Origin: Pseudopyrenochaeta lycopersici
Taxonomy: Eukaryota; Ascomycota; Dothideomycetes; Pleosporales; Pseudopyrenochaetaceae
Direction: 5' to 3'
NCBI GenBank assembly: GCA_003313425.1
Contig: NHZP01000098.1
Location: forward strand, 1-64,000
DNA: 64,000 nucleotides
Part shown: positions 19,500 to 30,509 of the stretch, in pieces
Layout: every line of letters starts with the position of its first letter
How positions within the stretch are numbered: the stretch's first letter is position 1
Position numbers and translations under genes: made by a program
Notes under the pieces: model-generated
Told to the model about the DNA's origin: nothing
Database searches by the model: none
The model's input: only the letters and a program-made list of their open reading frames with translations

Positions 19500-20008
19500 G
19501 GTAAGTGCGAAAAAAAAATCCCAAATTTTTTTGGCTAAGTCCACAGGAATTGTGGCTGGAGGCGATGCAGAGTCACATGGAGGTGTGGCACATGGGGGGG
19601 GCACGGGCCCCGACTCAACTTTCTAGTGTGGCGAACCGCCTATATATGATTCCTTTCACTAGAAAGTTGTCAAGTGGTCGGCAGCCTCGCGCTGCCTACC
19701 CTGGACACTTTACATCGTAAGCTTTGCCTGTGACTGGAGGGAACAACGAAGTGTTAAACTAGAATTAGTTTAGAGGCAATGCACTAGTAAGCCCGCTAGC
19801 GCACGGACGTAGCGCGAGATCATCTGATCGTAGTGGGCACGTGGGTGGCACTCCTGCCCCCACTCCGTCCTCAATCAGTACTTTGATTGGGCTATGAACA
19901 TGGACGCAGGGACTAGGCACTCCGTTGCCTGCTAGGGACTAGACTATCTCGGCGGTGCGCAAGACAGAGAGGTATAAGAGGGGAGCCCCCTCCCCCGCGC
20001 ATGGAGTG
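19500..20008 (+). repeat. Boundary module U12/U13 with promoter
   Basis: No AAGGG hairpin in the lead-in; instead an A8..T7 run. Perfect arms (left 19616-19628) around GGCGAACCGCC; core 19647. From the core onward the sequence is identical to U7. Stem 19756-19771; inverted CCAAT 19886-19890; TATAAG 19973-19978. Confidence 0.8.
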
Positions 20009-21220
20009 TGTTTGGGTACCTCTTTCTTTAGTAGCATTTTTTGCTTACTGGTGTACCCAGTGACCTAGTTGCGGATAGCGTGGACGGGAGCTTCTAACGT
20101 TAGTTATTTCCCGGTGGGGATTCTATTGCGTGTCTACGCTTGCACGGTGTGCGTTGTAGGGTGTCTCTTTGGTCAGCTCCGGGAAGGTGCGTGTATAATG
20201 AGCGTCCCTATCGGTGTTGCTACGTTTGCACCGTTGAAGCCGGGCACGTTTGGCGGCTTGCCTCCTGTTAGCGGAGCCGTACATTCGAGGTTTAGCAGTG
20301 GTCCGGTTACGGCGACGAAGAATGCTGTTGTATTGCAGGGCAACTGTGACGTGGTTTCTGCCGCCCCCCATGGAGATGGTGTGAAGGGTAAACGAGGTGC
20401 TTTGCCTGCGGAGGTCGGCGATCTTGTCACGAAGTGTACGGTTCTAGAGGAAGAATTGCGGTCGCTTGCGTTGGCGTGCGATTCTGATGCGGATGCAGTA
20501 GTAGGGGATGTGCGAGAGCAAGCAAGGCAGCTAGCAGACAGTGGGTTGGATGCAAAATGTGCAGATGGTGTTCTGTACCATGCGGCGCACTTGCAATTTC
20601 TTACGGAAGCGGTGGGCACGTTTCGCAAAGTTACGCGTAGCGAGTGTTCGAATCATGCATGGCAGCGGAAGCGTAAGCCTGAGGAGGTATCCGCTGAGGA
20701 AGAGTATGATGTTTGTCCGAGTTGTTCGTGGACATGTGGTTGTACTTTGGGGGAGATGCTTTCTCTCGCAACTTGTAAAGGACTGTTAGGGCTCTGGGAT
20801 GCGGAGCGAGTGCTGGTTATGATGCAACGGGCCCGAACCGGGTTGTGTTGCAATGTATAGGATGGGTACTGTCCTCTGTAAGGGTTATACTATGATGAAA
20901 TCCGTTCTTCGTGTACGTATTGTGCATTTTGTTTAAACTGTGTATTTTTGTGTTTATAGTTTATATTTGTTATGATTTAGGCTACGGAGATTTGTTTGTT
21001 AGCTGTAAGTGAATGCATTCACGTTATTATAATGAAGTTTACTAATAGTAACAGGATTATTTTTTGGGGAAGCATTAGTTCCGTCCCCAAATTTTTTGGC
21101 TAAGTCCGATTTCCCTGTGGCTGGAGGCCATGCAGAGTCAGACGGGGGCTGTGGCGCGTTTTGCGCACAGACGGGTTGTGATGGGCACGGGCCCATTCCG
21201 TCAACTTTCTTGTGTATATA
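19647..21220 (+). repeat. Unit U13, copy of U7
   Basis: Same length (1574 bp) and, as far as I read, the same sequence as 10175-11748. Flanks differ on both sides from the boundary loop outward. Confidence 0.85.
20198..20860 (+). CDS. U13: intronless hypothetical protein, identical to U7 (220 aa)
   Basis: The translated sequence is identical to the U7 product, including the CPSCSWTCGC segment. The start is taken at the ATG equivalent to 10726. With its promoter and tail also unchanged, this is a recent whole-unit copy and should be expressed if U7 is. Function unknown. Confidence 0.65.
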   Translation: MSVPIGVATFAPLKPGTFGGLPPVSGAVHSRFSSGPVTATKNAVVLQGNCDVVSAAPHGDGVKGKRGALPAEVGDLVTKCTVLEEELRSLALACDSDADAVVGDVREQARQLADSGLDAKCADGVLYHAAHLQFLTEAVGTFRKVTRSECSNHAWQRKRKPEEVSAEEEYDVCPSCSWTCGCTLGEMLSLATCKGLLGLWDAERVLVMMQRARTGLCCNV

Positions 21221-21558
21221 TGATTCCTTTCACTAGAAAGTTGTCAAGTGGTCGGCAGCCTCGTGCTGCCTACCCTTGTCACTTTACAATTAAGCAGGGC
21301 CGGCGAGTGGAACGAGTAGCGAAGCGGTAAACTAGAATTAGTTTAGGGGCATGCACTTAGTAAGCAACGCAGAGCACGGGCGCGTGCTGATCATCTGATC
21401 ACTGCTTGCCCACATTTTCTCAGATCTTTAGTCTGATTGGTCTATGTACATAGAGACATGGAGGGAGCAGCGCTCTGCTATCTAGGGACTAGGTGGTCTT
21501 GGCGAAGATAGCATGGACATCGATATATAAGAGGGGAGCCCCTTCCCCGTTCACGGAG
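21060..21558 (+). repeat. Boundary module U13/U14 with promoter
   Basis: Lead-in TTTGGGG..CCCCAAA as before U8; left arm CAACTTTCTTGTG 21202-21214; core 21221. Stem AAACTAGAATTAGTTT 21329-21344; CAGATCTTTAGTCTG, inverted CCAAT 21436-21440; TATATAAG 21524-21531; CACGGAG 21552. Confidence 0.8.
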
Positions 21559-21613
21559 TGTTACTGTTTGTAGGGAATGAACATTCTCTTTTATTATTTG
21601 CTTTTACAATGCG

Positions 21614-22430
21614 ATGGGGTCGCTCCTGGGACAGGGCAGTACTGTAGAGGTTACAGGTGACGGTCATTTACTGTCACTGGACACGCTTCTGCCGGGTCAG
21701 AGGGGCTCCCCCTTCGCTGGGACAGCGGCAAACATTCAAGAGGTGCGGAGGCACATTCCTAGTAGGTATCTACTTCTTTTCTCAGGTTGGGCCCTCCCCA
21801 ACTAACATGATGACAGAGTTTGTGGAGGACTCTGTTTCTCTTACCGTTCATGTGGAACTGTCGGGAAAACAATCTTGGTGGCTCACCAAGGAGAGCGGAT
21901 GCCTTCCTAGCGAATGCGTTTCTTGGGACCATACAGAGTGTCTGGAAGACTACAAGGAGTTCTGTGAACGAGGCGGTAGAGCACAGTCGGTCCTTGTGCT
22001 CAAGGTGGATACCCTGGCCAGGGATCAAGTGCGGAGTTCTGTTGTGTTTGCGGAGCTTTCGGTAGAGGCCTTTGATGTGCTTTTGCAGCGCATTTTACCT
22101 CTTATCGCAACGCCGTCGGGGGAGAGGCTGGATATCGAAGATGTGGAGGCGTTGTTCTATCGACTGCGCTTCGGGTACTATAGTACGCGGGTCGACTGCG
22201 CATGTACCTTCTACACACAGTGTGAGCCTTGTGTGTGTGCACACCGGATTTCATCGAGGTTTGTTCGCTTAGATGGATTTTCCCGTGTATGGGCGTTTGG
22301 AAAGCTTGACTGGTTCGCTGGGATTAGCGATGCGGTAGGAGAAATACAACCATCAGGACAGAACTGGCTTAAATGCTTAGATGATGGTTTTGGTTATCTT
22401 GGAGACCCTTATTTTGTTCAATACGTGTAG
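21614..22430 (+). CDS. U14: two-exon array family protein (253 aa)
   Basis: Join 21614-21761 and 21817-22430; intron GTAGGT...CTAACATGATGACAG, 55 nt, with a GTTGGG..CCCAAC hairpin. Exon 1 includes GQRGSPFAGTAANIQ and ends VRRHIPS. Exon 2 is fully canonical: FVEDSVSLTVHV, WWLTKESGCLPSEC, LVLKVDTL, FAELSVEAFDVLLQRILP, CACTFYTQCEPC, WFAGISDAVG, NWLKC, with an extra tail of about 18 residues. Copied without visible change as U34. Confidence 0.85.
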
Positions 22431-22622
22431 CGTAGATAGGTGGATATGCACAGGTACGTTTGTGTAGTATTGGGATTGATATTGGTGTAGTCCGTGTATG
22501 GCTAATAGTATTGTCTTATAGTACTTTTTGAAATACCTGAGGTTTTTGTTGGACGCAGTATTTTTAGGCATGGAGTGGTGTTTTTGGAACAATCGTTGCT
22601 GTTGGCGTAGGCTGAATTTGGT

Positions 22623-23125
22623 AAGGGTGTGGACGCCCTGGGATGGAACATTGAAAATTATTTTTCAAAAAATGCGTAAGTCCGATTTTGTTGTGGCTGG
22701 AAGTCACGTTGGGTCACATGGAGTGTGGCGCATGGAGGGGGCACAGGCCCCGACTCAACTTTCTAGTGTGGCGAACCGCCTATATATGATTCCTTTCACT
22801 AGAAAGTTGTCAAGTGGTCGGGAGCCTTGTGCTCCTGGCTACGACGGCTTTACCGTTAAGCAGGGCACGCCTAGGGACTAGGCAGCGGAGCGTTAAACCA
22901 CTTGGGGTTTAGGGGCGCTGCACTTAGTAAGCAAAGCAGAGCACGGACGTGGCGTGTCAGATGACGCTGCTTTGGCACGCTCTTCTTTTCAATCAGTACT
23001 GTGATTGGTCTATGAACGTAGACATAGGGAGTAGGCACGCCTCTGCCTCGTAGGGACTAGCATTCCTTGGCATTGCGCAAGGTATCGAGGAATATATAAG
23101 ATGGGAGGGCCTCCCACCCACGGAG
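22623..23125 (+). repeat. Boundary module U14/U15 with promoter
   Basis: Lead-in AAGGGTGTGGACGCCCT; perfect arms (left 22756-22768) around GGCGAACCGCC; core 22787. Stem AAACCACTTGGGGTTT 22895-22910; AATCAGTACTGTGATT, inverted CCAAT 23004-23008; CCTTG..CAAGG replaces TCTTG..CAAGA; TATATAAG 23093-23100; CACGGAG 23119. Confidence 0.8.
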
Positions 23126-23222
23126 GTGAGGTTGTTAGGGATCTAAACTTCTAATTACGATTTCCGTACAGGTACTATAGTCTACAGTGCGCGGATGCGG
23201 GCCTGTGAATGCTGGTTAGTGT

Positions 23223-23863
23223 ATGGAGGGAGTACACTCTATTCGTCGTGGTAGCACGACTTCGGGTAACAATGGTTCTCTGGTAGGACGTCGTCGTTTT
23301 TCGTCATGGGTGACGAGTTCTTTGTATGGGGGCCGGCGGAGCCGTTCCAGTCAGGTTTTTGCGGAGGCAGTTTTGGAAGAAGTGGATGCTTCGTCTTTGC
23401 ATCACGCATGGGTATTGCGGGCACAGGAGGTAGCCATGGCGGTGTGCTACGTCAGACGGGCGGTGGACGTACTTCGTGACACGCCTGAGGTGCTGTTACA
23501 GCATTTGATGGCATCTTTTGAGGTGGTCAACCACGCTATTACTCTATTGGTGGATCTCTTCCACGTAGAGGTGATCGATTTGCAGGGCGCGACAGGCGAG
23601 CAAGCTGCGGAAGCGTTGGAGGACCTCGTCGGCAACATTGTACTTTGTGTTGGGGAACCGGCGTCAAGTGATTTGGTGTAAGTGTTGTCATCTATTGGTT
23701 TCTAGGTCATGTATCTTCATGACCATGACATTCTTTCAGTAGTAGCCATGTTAACGTGAAGCGTGTTCATAGGATTATTGCAGATGGAGAGAAGATGGTG
23801 CTCCGTTGTGCTGTGTATACGGAGCCTGGTAAATTTCTCTTTGCGGAGCTTCCGGCGGATTAA
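23223..23863 (+). CDS. U15: arginine-rich helical protein, probably spliced near its 3' end (192 aa)
   Basis: An uninterrupted ORF runs from ATG 23223 to TAA 23681. The stop lies inside a good 5' splice site (gtGTAAGT at 23678), and a matching 3' site, CTTTCAG, ends at 23739. Joining 23223-23677 to 23740-23863 keeps the frame and adds about 40 codons containing VKRVHRIIADGEKM and FLFAELPAD, like the family's FAELS. The intron holds GGTCATG..CATGACC, echoing the hairpins of other introns here. The N-terminus is Arg/Ser-rich (VGRRRFSSW, GGRRSRSSQ), followed by helices (VLLQHLMASFEVVNH). Unspliced, it would be 152 aa. Function unknown; nucleic-acid binding is possible. Confidence 0.55.
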
Positions 23864-24189
23864 CCTATTAGGTGTATGTAAAACAGAGTTTTTTGTTATC
23901 GTCTGATAGATTGTAGAGGCAGTGGTCTCGGTTGTGGAGCTATTACTGTAGTTAATTGTTTGCTATAGGAAAGCTGCTGTGTTGTGAACGTAAGTTACTT
24001 GTTATTACCTTATTAATAAGGTAGAGATATGTTAGGGTAGTCTAATAATACGAATGTAGTTTTACATGTTATTTGTGGAGAGCGATGATTATTTGAAGTG
24101 TGAGGGGAGCATTATGAGTATACTTGTATGTCGATTTTTTGTATAGTAATGTTGTATGGAGAGTAACGTGTGGCAGCTCCATAGGACGA
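23864..24189. other. U15 3' tail
   Basis: AT-rich stretch with a TACCTTATTAATAAGGTA palindrome near 24006-24023 that could be a terminator or another hairpin. No ORF of note. Confidence 0.45.
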
Positions 24190-24708
24190 GAATTTTTTTG
24201 GAAAATTGAAAATTATTCTTCAAAAAAAAAAAGCGTAAGTCCATTTTGTTGTGGCTGGGGGCACACTAAGTCACGTTAGATGCTGTGGCTCGGGAGAGTC
24301 ACTTGTGGCGCAGATGGTGCGCACAGGCCAGGCCTCAACTTTCTAGTGTGGCGTTTTGCCTATATATGATTCCTTTCACTAGAAAGTTGTCAAGTGGTCA
24401 GGAGCCTTGCGCTCCTTGACCCCTGACACTTTACATTGTATGCGTTGCCACGACTGGAGGGAGTACCGAAGGGTTAGGCTCTTTAGAGGCTAGAGGCAAA
24501 AGCCCCTGTAAGCAAAGCAGAGCACGGACGTCGCGGGTCAGATGATCACTGCTTGCCCACTTTTCTCTCAATCAGTACTGTGATTGGTCTATGAACGTAG
24601 ACAGCATGGAAGGGGCACATTATTGCCTGCTAGGGACTAGTGTCTCTTGGCAAAGACAGCATAGACATCGACATATAAAAGAGGGGAGCCCCCTCCCCGC
24701 GCACGGAG
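24190..24708 (+). repeat. Boundary module U15/U16 with promoter
   Basis: No AAGGG lead-in. TGTGGCTCGGGAGAGTCAC and GTGGCGCAG..GTGCGCAC hairpins; perfect arms (left 24336-24348) around GGCGTTTTGCC; core 24367. Stem TAGGCTCTTTAGAGGCTA 24475-24492; inverted CCAAT 24583-24587; TATAAAAG 24674-24681; CACGGAG 24702. Confidence 0.8.
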
Positions 24709-24746
24709 TGTTCTACTTTGTGTAGTTTCATCTTTTCTACACTGCG

Positions 24747-25531
24747 ATGGCATCGCACACTGGGCAAGAGGCTGAGGCGGGTTTCGCTGGCACCCCTATC
24801 CTCCCATCGACGATAGATGGGCTGCAAGAAGGATCTTCTTGCGCGGTGTCGGTAGAGACAGAGGCAGAGTTTAACGTAGTGAGGGGTCACGTGCCGGGTA
24901 GGTGATCTCTTTGTGTCGTTGGCGATGGCAGTAGGGGAGCCTATCTGACATGAGTGCAGTATTCATGAAACGCGGTATTTCTCTCACTCTCTCCTTGGAT
25001 TTGTCGGGGAGACAATCTTGGTGGGTGACCAAAGAGAGTGGACGGCTTCCTCGCGAATGCGTTTCTCAGAAGCACACGGAGTGTTTACAGTACCACAAGG
25101 AACTGTGTGCAGAGGGGGTTACCCGGCAGTCGCTCCTGGTCCTCAAGGTGGAGGCGCTCCATCAGGATAGGGTGGTGCGGAGCCATGTTACTTTTGCGAA
25201 GCTCTCGGTAGAGGTACTGGAGGTGGTTGTGCAGCGCGTCCTACCTCTTCTCGTATTGCCCTCCGGCAAGACGGCGGATGTCTCTGTTGTTACTACAGTG
25301 TTTTACGGGTTAGACCTTGGGTGTTATGGAACTTCCGTGGACTGCGGGTGCAAGCTCGATAAGCGTTGCAAAGAGTGCGAGTCAGTGTCTTATGAAAAAC
25401 GGCGGTTTAATCGTTCAGAAGGATTTTCTTCTGTAAGGCCGGTGTCAAAGCTTTATTGGTTTATTAGGATCAGTGATGCAGTAGGGATAATGCAGCCGGA
25501 AGGAGAGCAGTGGTTAACGTGCCGGCTATGA
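24747..25531 (+). CDS. U16: two-exon array family protein (240 aa)
   Basis: Join 24747-24897 and 24960-25531; intron GTAGGT...CTGACATGAGTGCAG, phase 1. Exon 1 starts MASHTGQEAEAG and ends FNVVRGHVPG. Exon 2: FMKRGISLTLSLDLSG, WWVTKESGRLPREC, LLVLKVEAL, FAKLSVEVLEVVVQRVLP, CGCKLDKRCKEC, then WFIRISDAVG with R for the usual G. Lysine-rich around the Cys motif. No defects seen. Confidence 0.82.
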
Positions 25532-25787
25532 AGAATAGGCAGGTTGTTATAGGAGGACGTATTCAGTCAGTGTCATGTCTTAGTAAGGGACCGGTGGCGC
25601 CTTTAAAGCTATGGTTATGGGTGTAGATTTTTGAATAGCAAGTATGTGTTGTATATGTCTTTTATTTTATTTATTTTCCTTGAAAATTGAGTTACTATTT
25701 AGTCTAATATATACTAACGTTATAATGTAGGGGTTATACGGCAGTAGGAAGAGTAACAAAGAATTTGTATGGCGGAGCTTGGTTAGT

Positions 25788-26292
25788 AAGGGTGGGAGCC
25801 CTCAGGATGGAACATCGAGTCTTCAAAAAATTGGCTAAGTCCAATTTCCCTGTGGCTGACAGTCACGCAGGGTCACGTTAGCTGTGGCGGGTTCTGCGCA
25901 CAGACGGGTTGTGATGGGCACGGGCCCATTCTGTCAACTTTCTTGTGTATATATGATTCCTTTCACTAGAAAGTTGTCAAGTGGTCGGGAGCCTTGTGCT
26001 CCTGGCTACGACGGCTTTACCGTTAAGCAGGGCACGCCTAGGGACTAGGCAGCGGAGCGTTAAACCACTTGGGGTTTAGGGGCGCTGCACTTAGTAAGCA
26101 AAGCAGAGCACGGACGTGGCGTGTCAGATGACGCTGCTTTGGCACGCTCTTCTTTTCAATCAGTACTGTGATTGGTCTATGAACGTAGACATAGGGAGTA
26201 GGCACGCCTCTGCCTCGTAGGGACTAGCATTCCTTGGCATTGCGCAAGGTATCGAGGAATATATAAGATGGGAGGGCCTCCCACCCACGGAG
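25788..26292 (+). repeat. Boundary module U16/U17 with promoter
   Basis: Lead-in AAGGGTGGGAGCCCT; left arm CAACTTTCTTGTG 25935-25947; core 25954. Downstream identical to U15: stem 26062-26077, inverted CCAAT 26171-26175, TATATAAG 26260-26267, CACGGAG 26286. Confidence 0.8.
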
Positions 26293-26389
26293 GTGAGGTT
26301 GTTAGGGATCTAAACTTCTAATTACGATTTCCGTACAGGTACTATAGTCTACAGTGCGCGGATGCGGGCCTGTGAATGCTGGTTAGTGT

Positions 26390-27030
26390 ATGGAGGGAGT
26401 ACACTCTATTCGTCGTGGTAGCACGACTTCGGGTAACAATGGTTCTCTGGTAGGACGTCGTCGTTTTTCGTCATGGGTGACGAGTTCTTTGTATGGGGGC
26501 CGGCGGAGCCGTTCCAGTCAGGTTTTTGCGGAGGCAGTTTTGGAAGAAGTGGATGCTTCGTCTTTGCATCACGCATGGGTATTGCGGGCACAGGAGGTAG
26601 CCATGGCGGTGTGCTACGTCAGACGGGCGGTGGACGTACTTCGTGACACGCCTGAGGTGCTGTTACAGCATTTGATGGCATCTTTTGAGGTGGTCAACCA
26701 CGCTATTACTCTATTGGTGGATCTCTTCCACGTAGAGGTGATCGATTTGCAGGGCGCGACAGGCGAGCAAGCTGCGGAAGCGTTGGAGGACCTCGTCGGC
26801 AACATTGTACTTTGTGTTGGGGAACCGGCGTCAAGTGATTTGGTGTAAGTGTTGTCATCTATTGGTTTCTAGGTCATGTATCTTCATGACCATGACATTC
26901 TTTCAGTAGTAGCCATGTTAACGTGAAGCGTGTTCATAGGATTATTGCAGATGGAGAGAAGATGGTGCTCCGTTGTGCTGTGTATACGGAGCCTGGTAAA
27001 TTTCTCTTTGCGGAGCTTCCGGCGGATTAA
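26390..27030 (+). CDS. U17: arginine-rich protein, copy of U15 (192 aa if spliced)
   Basis: Join 26390-26844 and 26907-27030, with the same GTAAGT and CTTTCAG sites and intronic GGTCATG..CATGACC hairpin as U15. The translated first exon is identical to U15. Two intact copies with preserved promoters suggest that dosage is tolerated or useful. Confidence 0.55.
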
Positions 27031-27356
27031 CCTATTAGGTGTATGTAAAACAGAGTTTTTTGTTATCGTCTGATAGATTGTAGAGGCAGTGGTCTCGGTT
27101 GTGGAGCTATTACTGTAGTTAATTGTTTGCTATAGGAAAGCTGCTGTGTTGTGAACGTAAGTTACTTGTTATTACCTTATTAATAAGGTAGAGATATGTT
27201 AGGGTAGTCTAATAATACGAATGTAGTTTTACATGTTATTTGTGGAGAGCGATGATTATTTGAAGTGTGAGGGGAGCATTATGAGTATACTTGTATGTCG
27301 ATTTTTTGTATAGTAATGTTGTATGGAGAGTAACGTGTGGCAGCTCCATAGGACGA
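27031..27356. other. U17 3' tail
   Basis: Same sequence as the U15 tail, including the TACCTTATTAATAAGGTA palindrome (about 27173-27190). Confidence 0.45.
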
Positions 27357-27932
27357 GAATTTTTTTGGAAAATTGAAAATTATTCTTCAAAAAAAAAAAG
27401 CGTAAGTCCATTTTGTTGTGGCTGGGGGCACACTAAGTCACGTTAGATGCTGTGGCTCGGGAGAGTCACTTGTGGCGCAGATGGTGCGCACAGGCCAGGC
27501 CTCAACTTTCTAGTGTGGCGTTTTGCCTATATATGATTCCTTTCACTAGAAAGTTGAGCAAGTGGTCGGCAGCCTCGTGCTGCCAGCCCTTGCAACTTTA
27601 CTCTAAGCTTTGCCTATGAGTGGAACGAATAACGAAGTGTTAAACCACTTGGGGTTTAGAGGCAAAGATCCCTGTAAGCAACGCAGAGCACGGACGGTGC
27701 GGGTCAGATGACGCTGGGTTGCCCACTCTTCTCTCAATCAGTTGTCTGATTGGTCTATGGATATAACTACATGGAATGCGCATACCTCTGCTAACTAGGG
27801 ACTAGTGTGTATTAGTAATGCCAAGAGTGTGGACGGACACTTGGACAGACAGAGATATAAGAGGGGTGGCTTCCCCCTCTCCTCCCGTTCTCTGTCTTCT
27901 TCTTCTTCTTCTTCTTCTTCTGCTACACGGAG
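27357..27932 (+). repeat. Boundary module U17/U18 with promoter and TTC repeat
   Basis: Perfect arms (left 27503-27515) around GGCGTTTTGCC; core 27534; right arm continues GAGCAAG with CTTGCAACTTT downstream, as in U8. Stem AAACCACTTGGGGTTT 27642-27657; inverted CCAAT 27749-27753; TATAAG 27856-27861; a (TTC)n run at about 27895-27921 lies just before CACGGAG 27926. Confidence 0.78.
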
Positions 27933-28201
27933 TGCAGGTACGTTGCTGGGACAGCTTAGGTTTAGACGAAGTCTCGTTACTGTCTCTGTTGACAGGGCCA
28001 GTGGAGTTCTGGCTGGTTTACGTTGCGGAGCATACGTTTTGTTCTTATTCTGCGGCTGTTTACGCAGATTGTATACTGTGTGTAGCGCAGTTTTTCTATT
28101 GGAAAACGTACGTTAGTATCCACGTAGGCGGTTGTGAGGGATCACTCCCAGCGTCTGTTTCGTACCAGCGCTTCTTGTGCCCAAGGTGAACTTGGTACAG
28201 G

Positions 28202-28426
28202 ATGTCTTCATCTGGAGGTTGTGCGGGGACCGCGCATGAGGATCGTAGTGCGCTGGAAGCTGTAGACGTTTTGGAGGTGCTTGGCCAGGGAGTGGCAGCC
28301 GGGGAGACGGCGGGCAATACGGAGTATCTTGCGCTTCAGGCGGCAGAAATATTATGTTCTGCTCCTCTTGCTCCTCAATCGGCACAGCACGACGATTGCA
28401 ATGGTGGTGAAGGCAGGAACAGATGA
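28202..28426 (+). CDS. U18: small acidic hypothetical protein (74 aa)
   Basis: ATG 28202 to TGA. Composition is Ala/Glu/Gly-rich, with a likely helix (ALEAVDVLEVLGQGV, then YLALQAAEILC). It lies about 270 bp downstream of the initiator. The leader contains GTACGT (27939) and a later GTTGACAG that could be a 5'UTR intron. A 123-codon frame (27818-28189) overlaps this leader, but its ATG lies upstream of the TATA box, so I did not call it. Low confidence; function unknown. Confidence 0.4.
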   Translation: MSSSGGCAGTAHEDRSALEAVDVLEVLGQGVAAGETAGNTEYLALQAAEILCSAPLAPQSAQHDDCNGGEGRNR

Positions 28427-28929
28427 CTGTTGTATAGGGGAGTAGCGCGACCTCTTCTTTTCCAACCAAGTATTGGTGGTGGGGCAGAACAGGTTTAGAA
28501 ATGTAGGCAGTGTCTCGTCACATTGTTGTTATACTAGAAGTGTATGTGCAGACTGTACACGTGACTGTAGTCTCTTACTGGGTACAGTAAGTGGAGAAAA
28601 GAAATAAGAGTAGAAGCGTAGTCTTGGTTTGACTGTGTAAGTAAAATACCCTGCGTTTTAAGGTATTTTTCGTTGCAGGTAGCATTCCTGGGACAGCACA
28701 GAAGTGTGTCTAGTATACAGGTATCTGTATCAGGCGCGAAGCAGTAGTAGAGGATGCGGAGGCAAGGGCGCGTACCCTCTTCTCTCTCCTGCGGTCTCTT
28801 GTATGTTACAGTAAAGTACATTATTATAAGTGTGTTTACCTTTTTCAAATTGCAGAAAAAAAAAAGCTAATGTCGTAATGGCAAGGGCTTTAGTACAATG
28901 AAGGAATTGTGGTGCAGAGGTCAGTTAGG
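28427..28929. other. U18 3' tail
   Basis: About 500 bp without a plausible gene; the longest tail here, accompanying one of the shortest genes. It contains AAAATACC..GGTATTTT (inverted repeat near 28645-28672). Confidence 0.5.
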
Positions 28930-29442
28930 AAGGGTGTGGGCACCCTTGGGATGGAACACTATTTCCCGAAGAAAAAATGCGTAAGTCCACAGGAACTGTG
29001 GCTGGGGGGGCACACTAAGTCACATGGGTGTGGCTCGGGAGAGTCAGCTGTGGCGCGAATGTTGCGCGCACGGGCCCCTCCGACAACTTTCTTGTGTATA
29101 TATGATTCCTTTCACTAGAAAGTTGTCAAGTGGTCACCAGCCTCGTGCTGGAGACCCTGGACACTTTACAATTAAGCAGGGCCGCGATTGGAGATCGCAG
29201 CGGAGCGTTAAACTAGAATTAGTTTAGGGGCGCTGCACTTACTAAGCATAGCAGAGCACGGACAGTGCGGGTCACTTGACCCTGCTGTGCCCACTCTTTT
29301 TCCAATCAGTACTGTGATTGGTCTATGGCGATAGACAACATGGAATGGGCAGCCCTCTGCCAACTAGGGACTAGGCTATCTTGGCAGTGCGCAAGACGGA
29401 GATGTATATAATTACAACAGCGTCTTTGCTGTTGGCACGGAG
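28930..29442 (+). repeat. Boundary module U18/U19 with promoter
   Basis: Lead-in AAGGGTGTGGGCACCCTT; TGGCTCGGGAGAGTCA hairpin; left arm CAACTTTCTTGTG 29084-29096; core 29103. Stem AAACTAGAATTAGTTT 29210-29225; inverted CCAAT 29317-29321; TATATAAT 29405-29412; AACAGCGTCTTTGCTGTT; CACGGAG 29436. Confidence 0.8.
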
Positions 29443-29574
29443 TGTGAATGTTCATTTGGTAAAATAGCTTGCTTTTTCTGTGTATTGACGGAGTCACTTC
29501 TTGGAGAGGACAGCCGGGTACGGACGTATGCGATTAGAGATACGCCGATTAGTAGGACATTATTATCGATAGAA

Positions 29575-30325
29575 ATGTCCTTATTTAGTAAAAGGGGGGA
29601 GCCTTTTGTGGGAACACCTAGCAACATTCAAGACATGCGGTGGCAGGTCAACGGTAAGTGTCGTTTTGTCTTGCGTCTAGCTCGTTAGGGATCTAACGAA
29701 TACTGGGTAAGTACTCAATCAACGTGGTATTTCTGTAACGTGCCATGTTCAGCCGGATGGCAGACAACGTTGGTGGTATACTAAGGAGAGCGGGCAGCTT
29801 CCTCATCAATGTGTGCAGGAAGAACACAGGTCTTGTCAGGATGCCTATCCCGAGTTTTTTAGCGCGTGGACAAAAACCCCACGTGCGTTTCTTGTATTGA
29901 AGGTGGATGCCGTTTATGAGAGGGAGGTGCGGAGCTCTGTTGCGTTTGCGGAGCTCTCTTTAGAGGCATTAGATGTGCTTTTGCAGCGCATCCTACCCAT
30001 TCTCATCTTGCCGGATGGTAGGATGGTCGATACTTCGACTATAGACAGCCTTTACGCTTCTCTGCATAGTGGACGCTTTTCAAGCAGCGTGTCTTGTGGA
30101 TGCTCAGTTAAGGAGGATTGCGGTCCTTGCGCATCTAAATGTGTAGGGCAGTCCAGGTTTGTTTGCCTGGATCGGTTCTACTGTCTTTACCCTTTCGGTA
30201 CGGAAAGTTGGTTTGCTGGCGTGAGCGACGCAGTAGGAGAGGTGAAGCCTTATAAGGTAGATTGGCTAGGGTGTGTAAGGGCTTTTCAGGAACGGAGATC
30301 GTCGGATTGTGTGGTGCCAGCGTAA
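29575..30325 (+). CDS. U19: two-exon array family protein, canonical ATG lost (about 230 aa)
   Basis: Join 29575-29653 and 29712-30325; intron GTAAGT...CTAACGAATACTGGGTAAG, phase 1. At the usual start the sequence is attgACGGAGTCAC, so ATG has become ACG (29488). The first in-frame ATG is 29575, which leaves only 26 codons of exon 1 (MSLFSKRGEPFVGTPSNIQ). ACG initiation would restore the normal length. Exon 2 is canonical: VLNQRGISVTCHVQPDG, WWYTKESGQLPHQC, FAELSLEALDVLLQRILP, CGCSVKEDCGPC, WFAGVSDAVG. Confidence 0.65.
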
Positions 30326-30509
30326 GCGGTGTCGGGTACTGAGTACTACATACTAAGTTTACCAGTAAGTCAAGAAGTCGTTTCTTTATGAATTACGCTG
30401 TCTATGTTATTTAACTTGTAGTATAGTTAATCATGTTTTGAGGAAATCTTGTGCGTGAGAAGCTCATTTTATCTTTTTTACACGCAAAAAGAAGTAGTAG
30501 AGCAATCTA

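Larger units (their letters stand above)
25954..27533 (+). repeat. Unit U17, copy of U15
   Basis: 1580 bp, same length and sequence as 22787-24366. One unit (U16) separates the copies. The sequence upstream of the core and downstream of the next core differs. Confidence 0.85.

Noticed and set aside
27818..28189. 123-codon ORF in U18
   Set aside because: Its ATG lies upstream of the TATA box and the frame crosses the TATA box and (TTC)n repeat. After the initiator it has no ATG.
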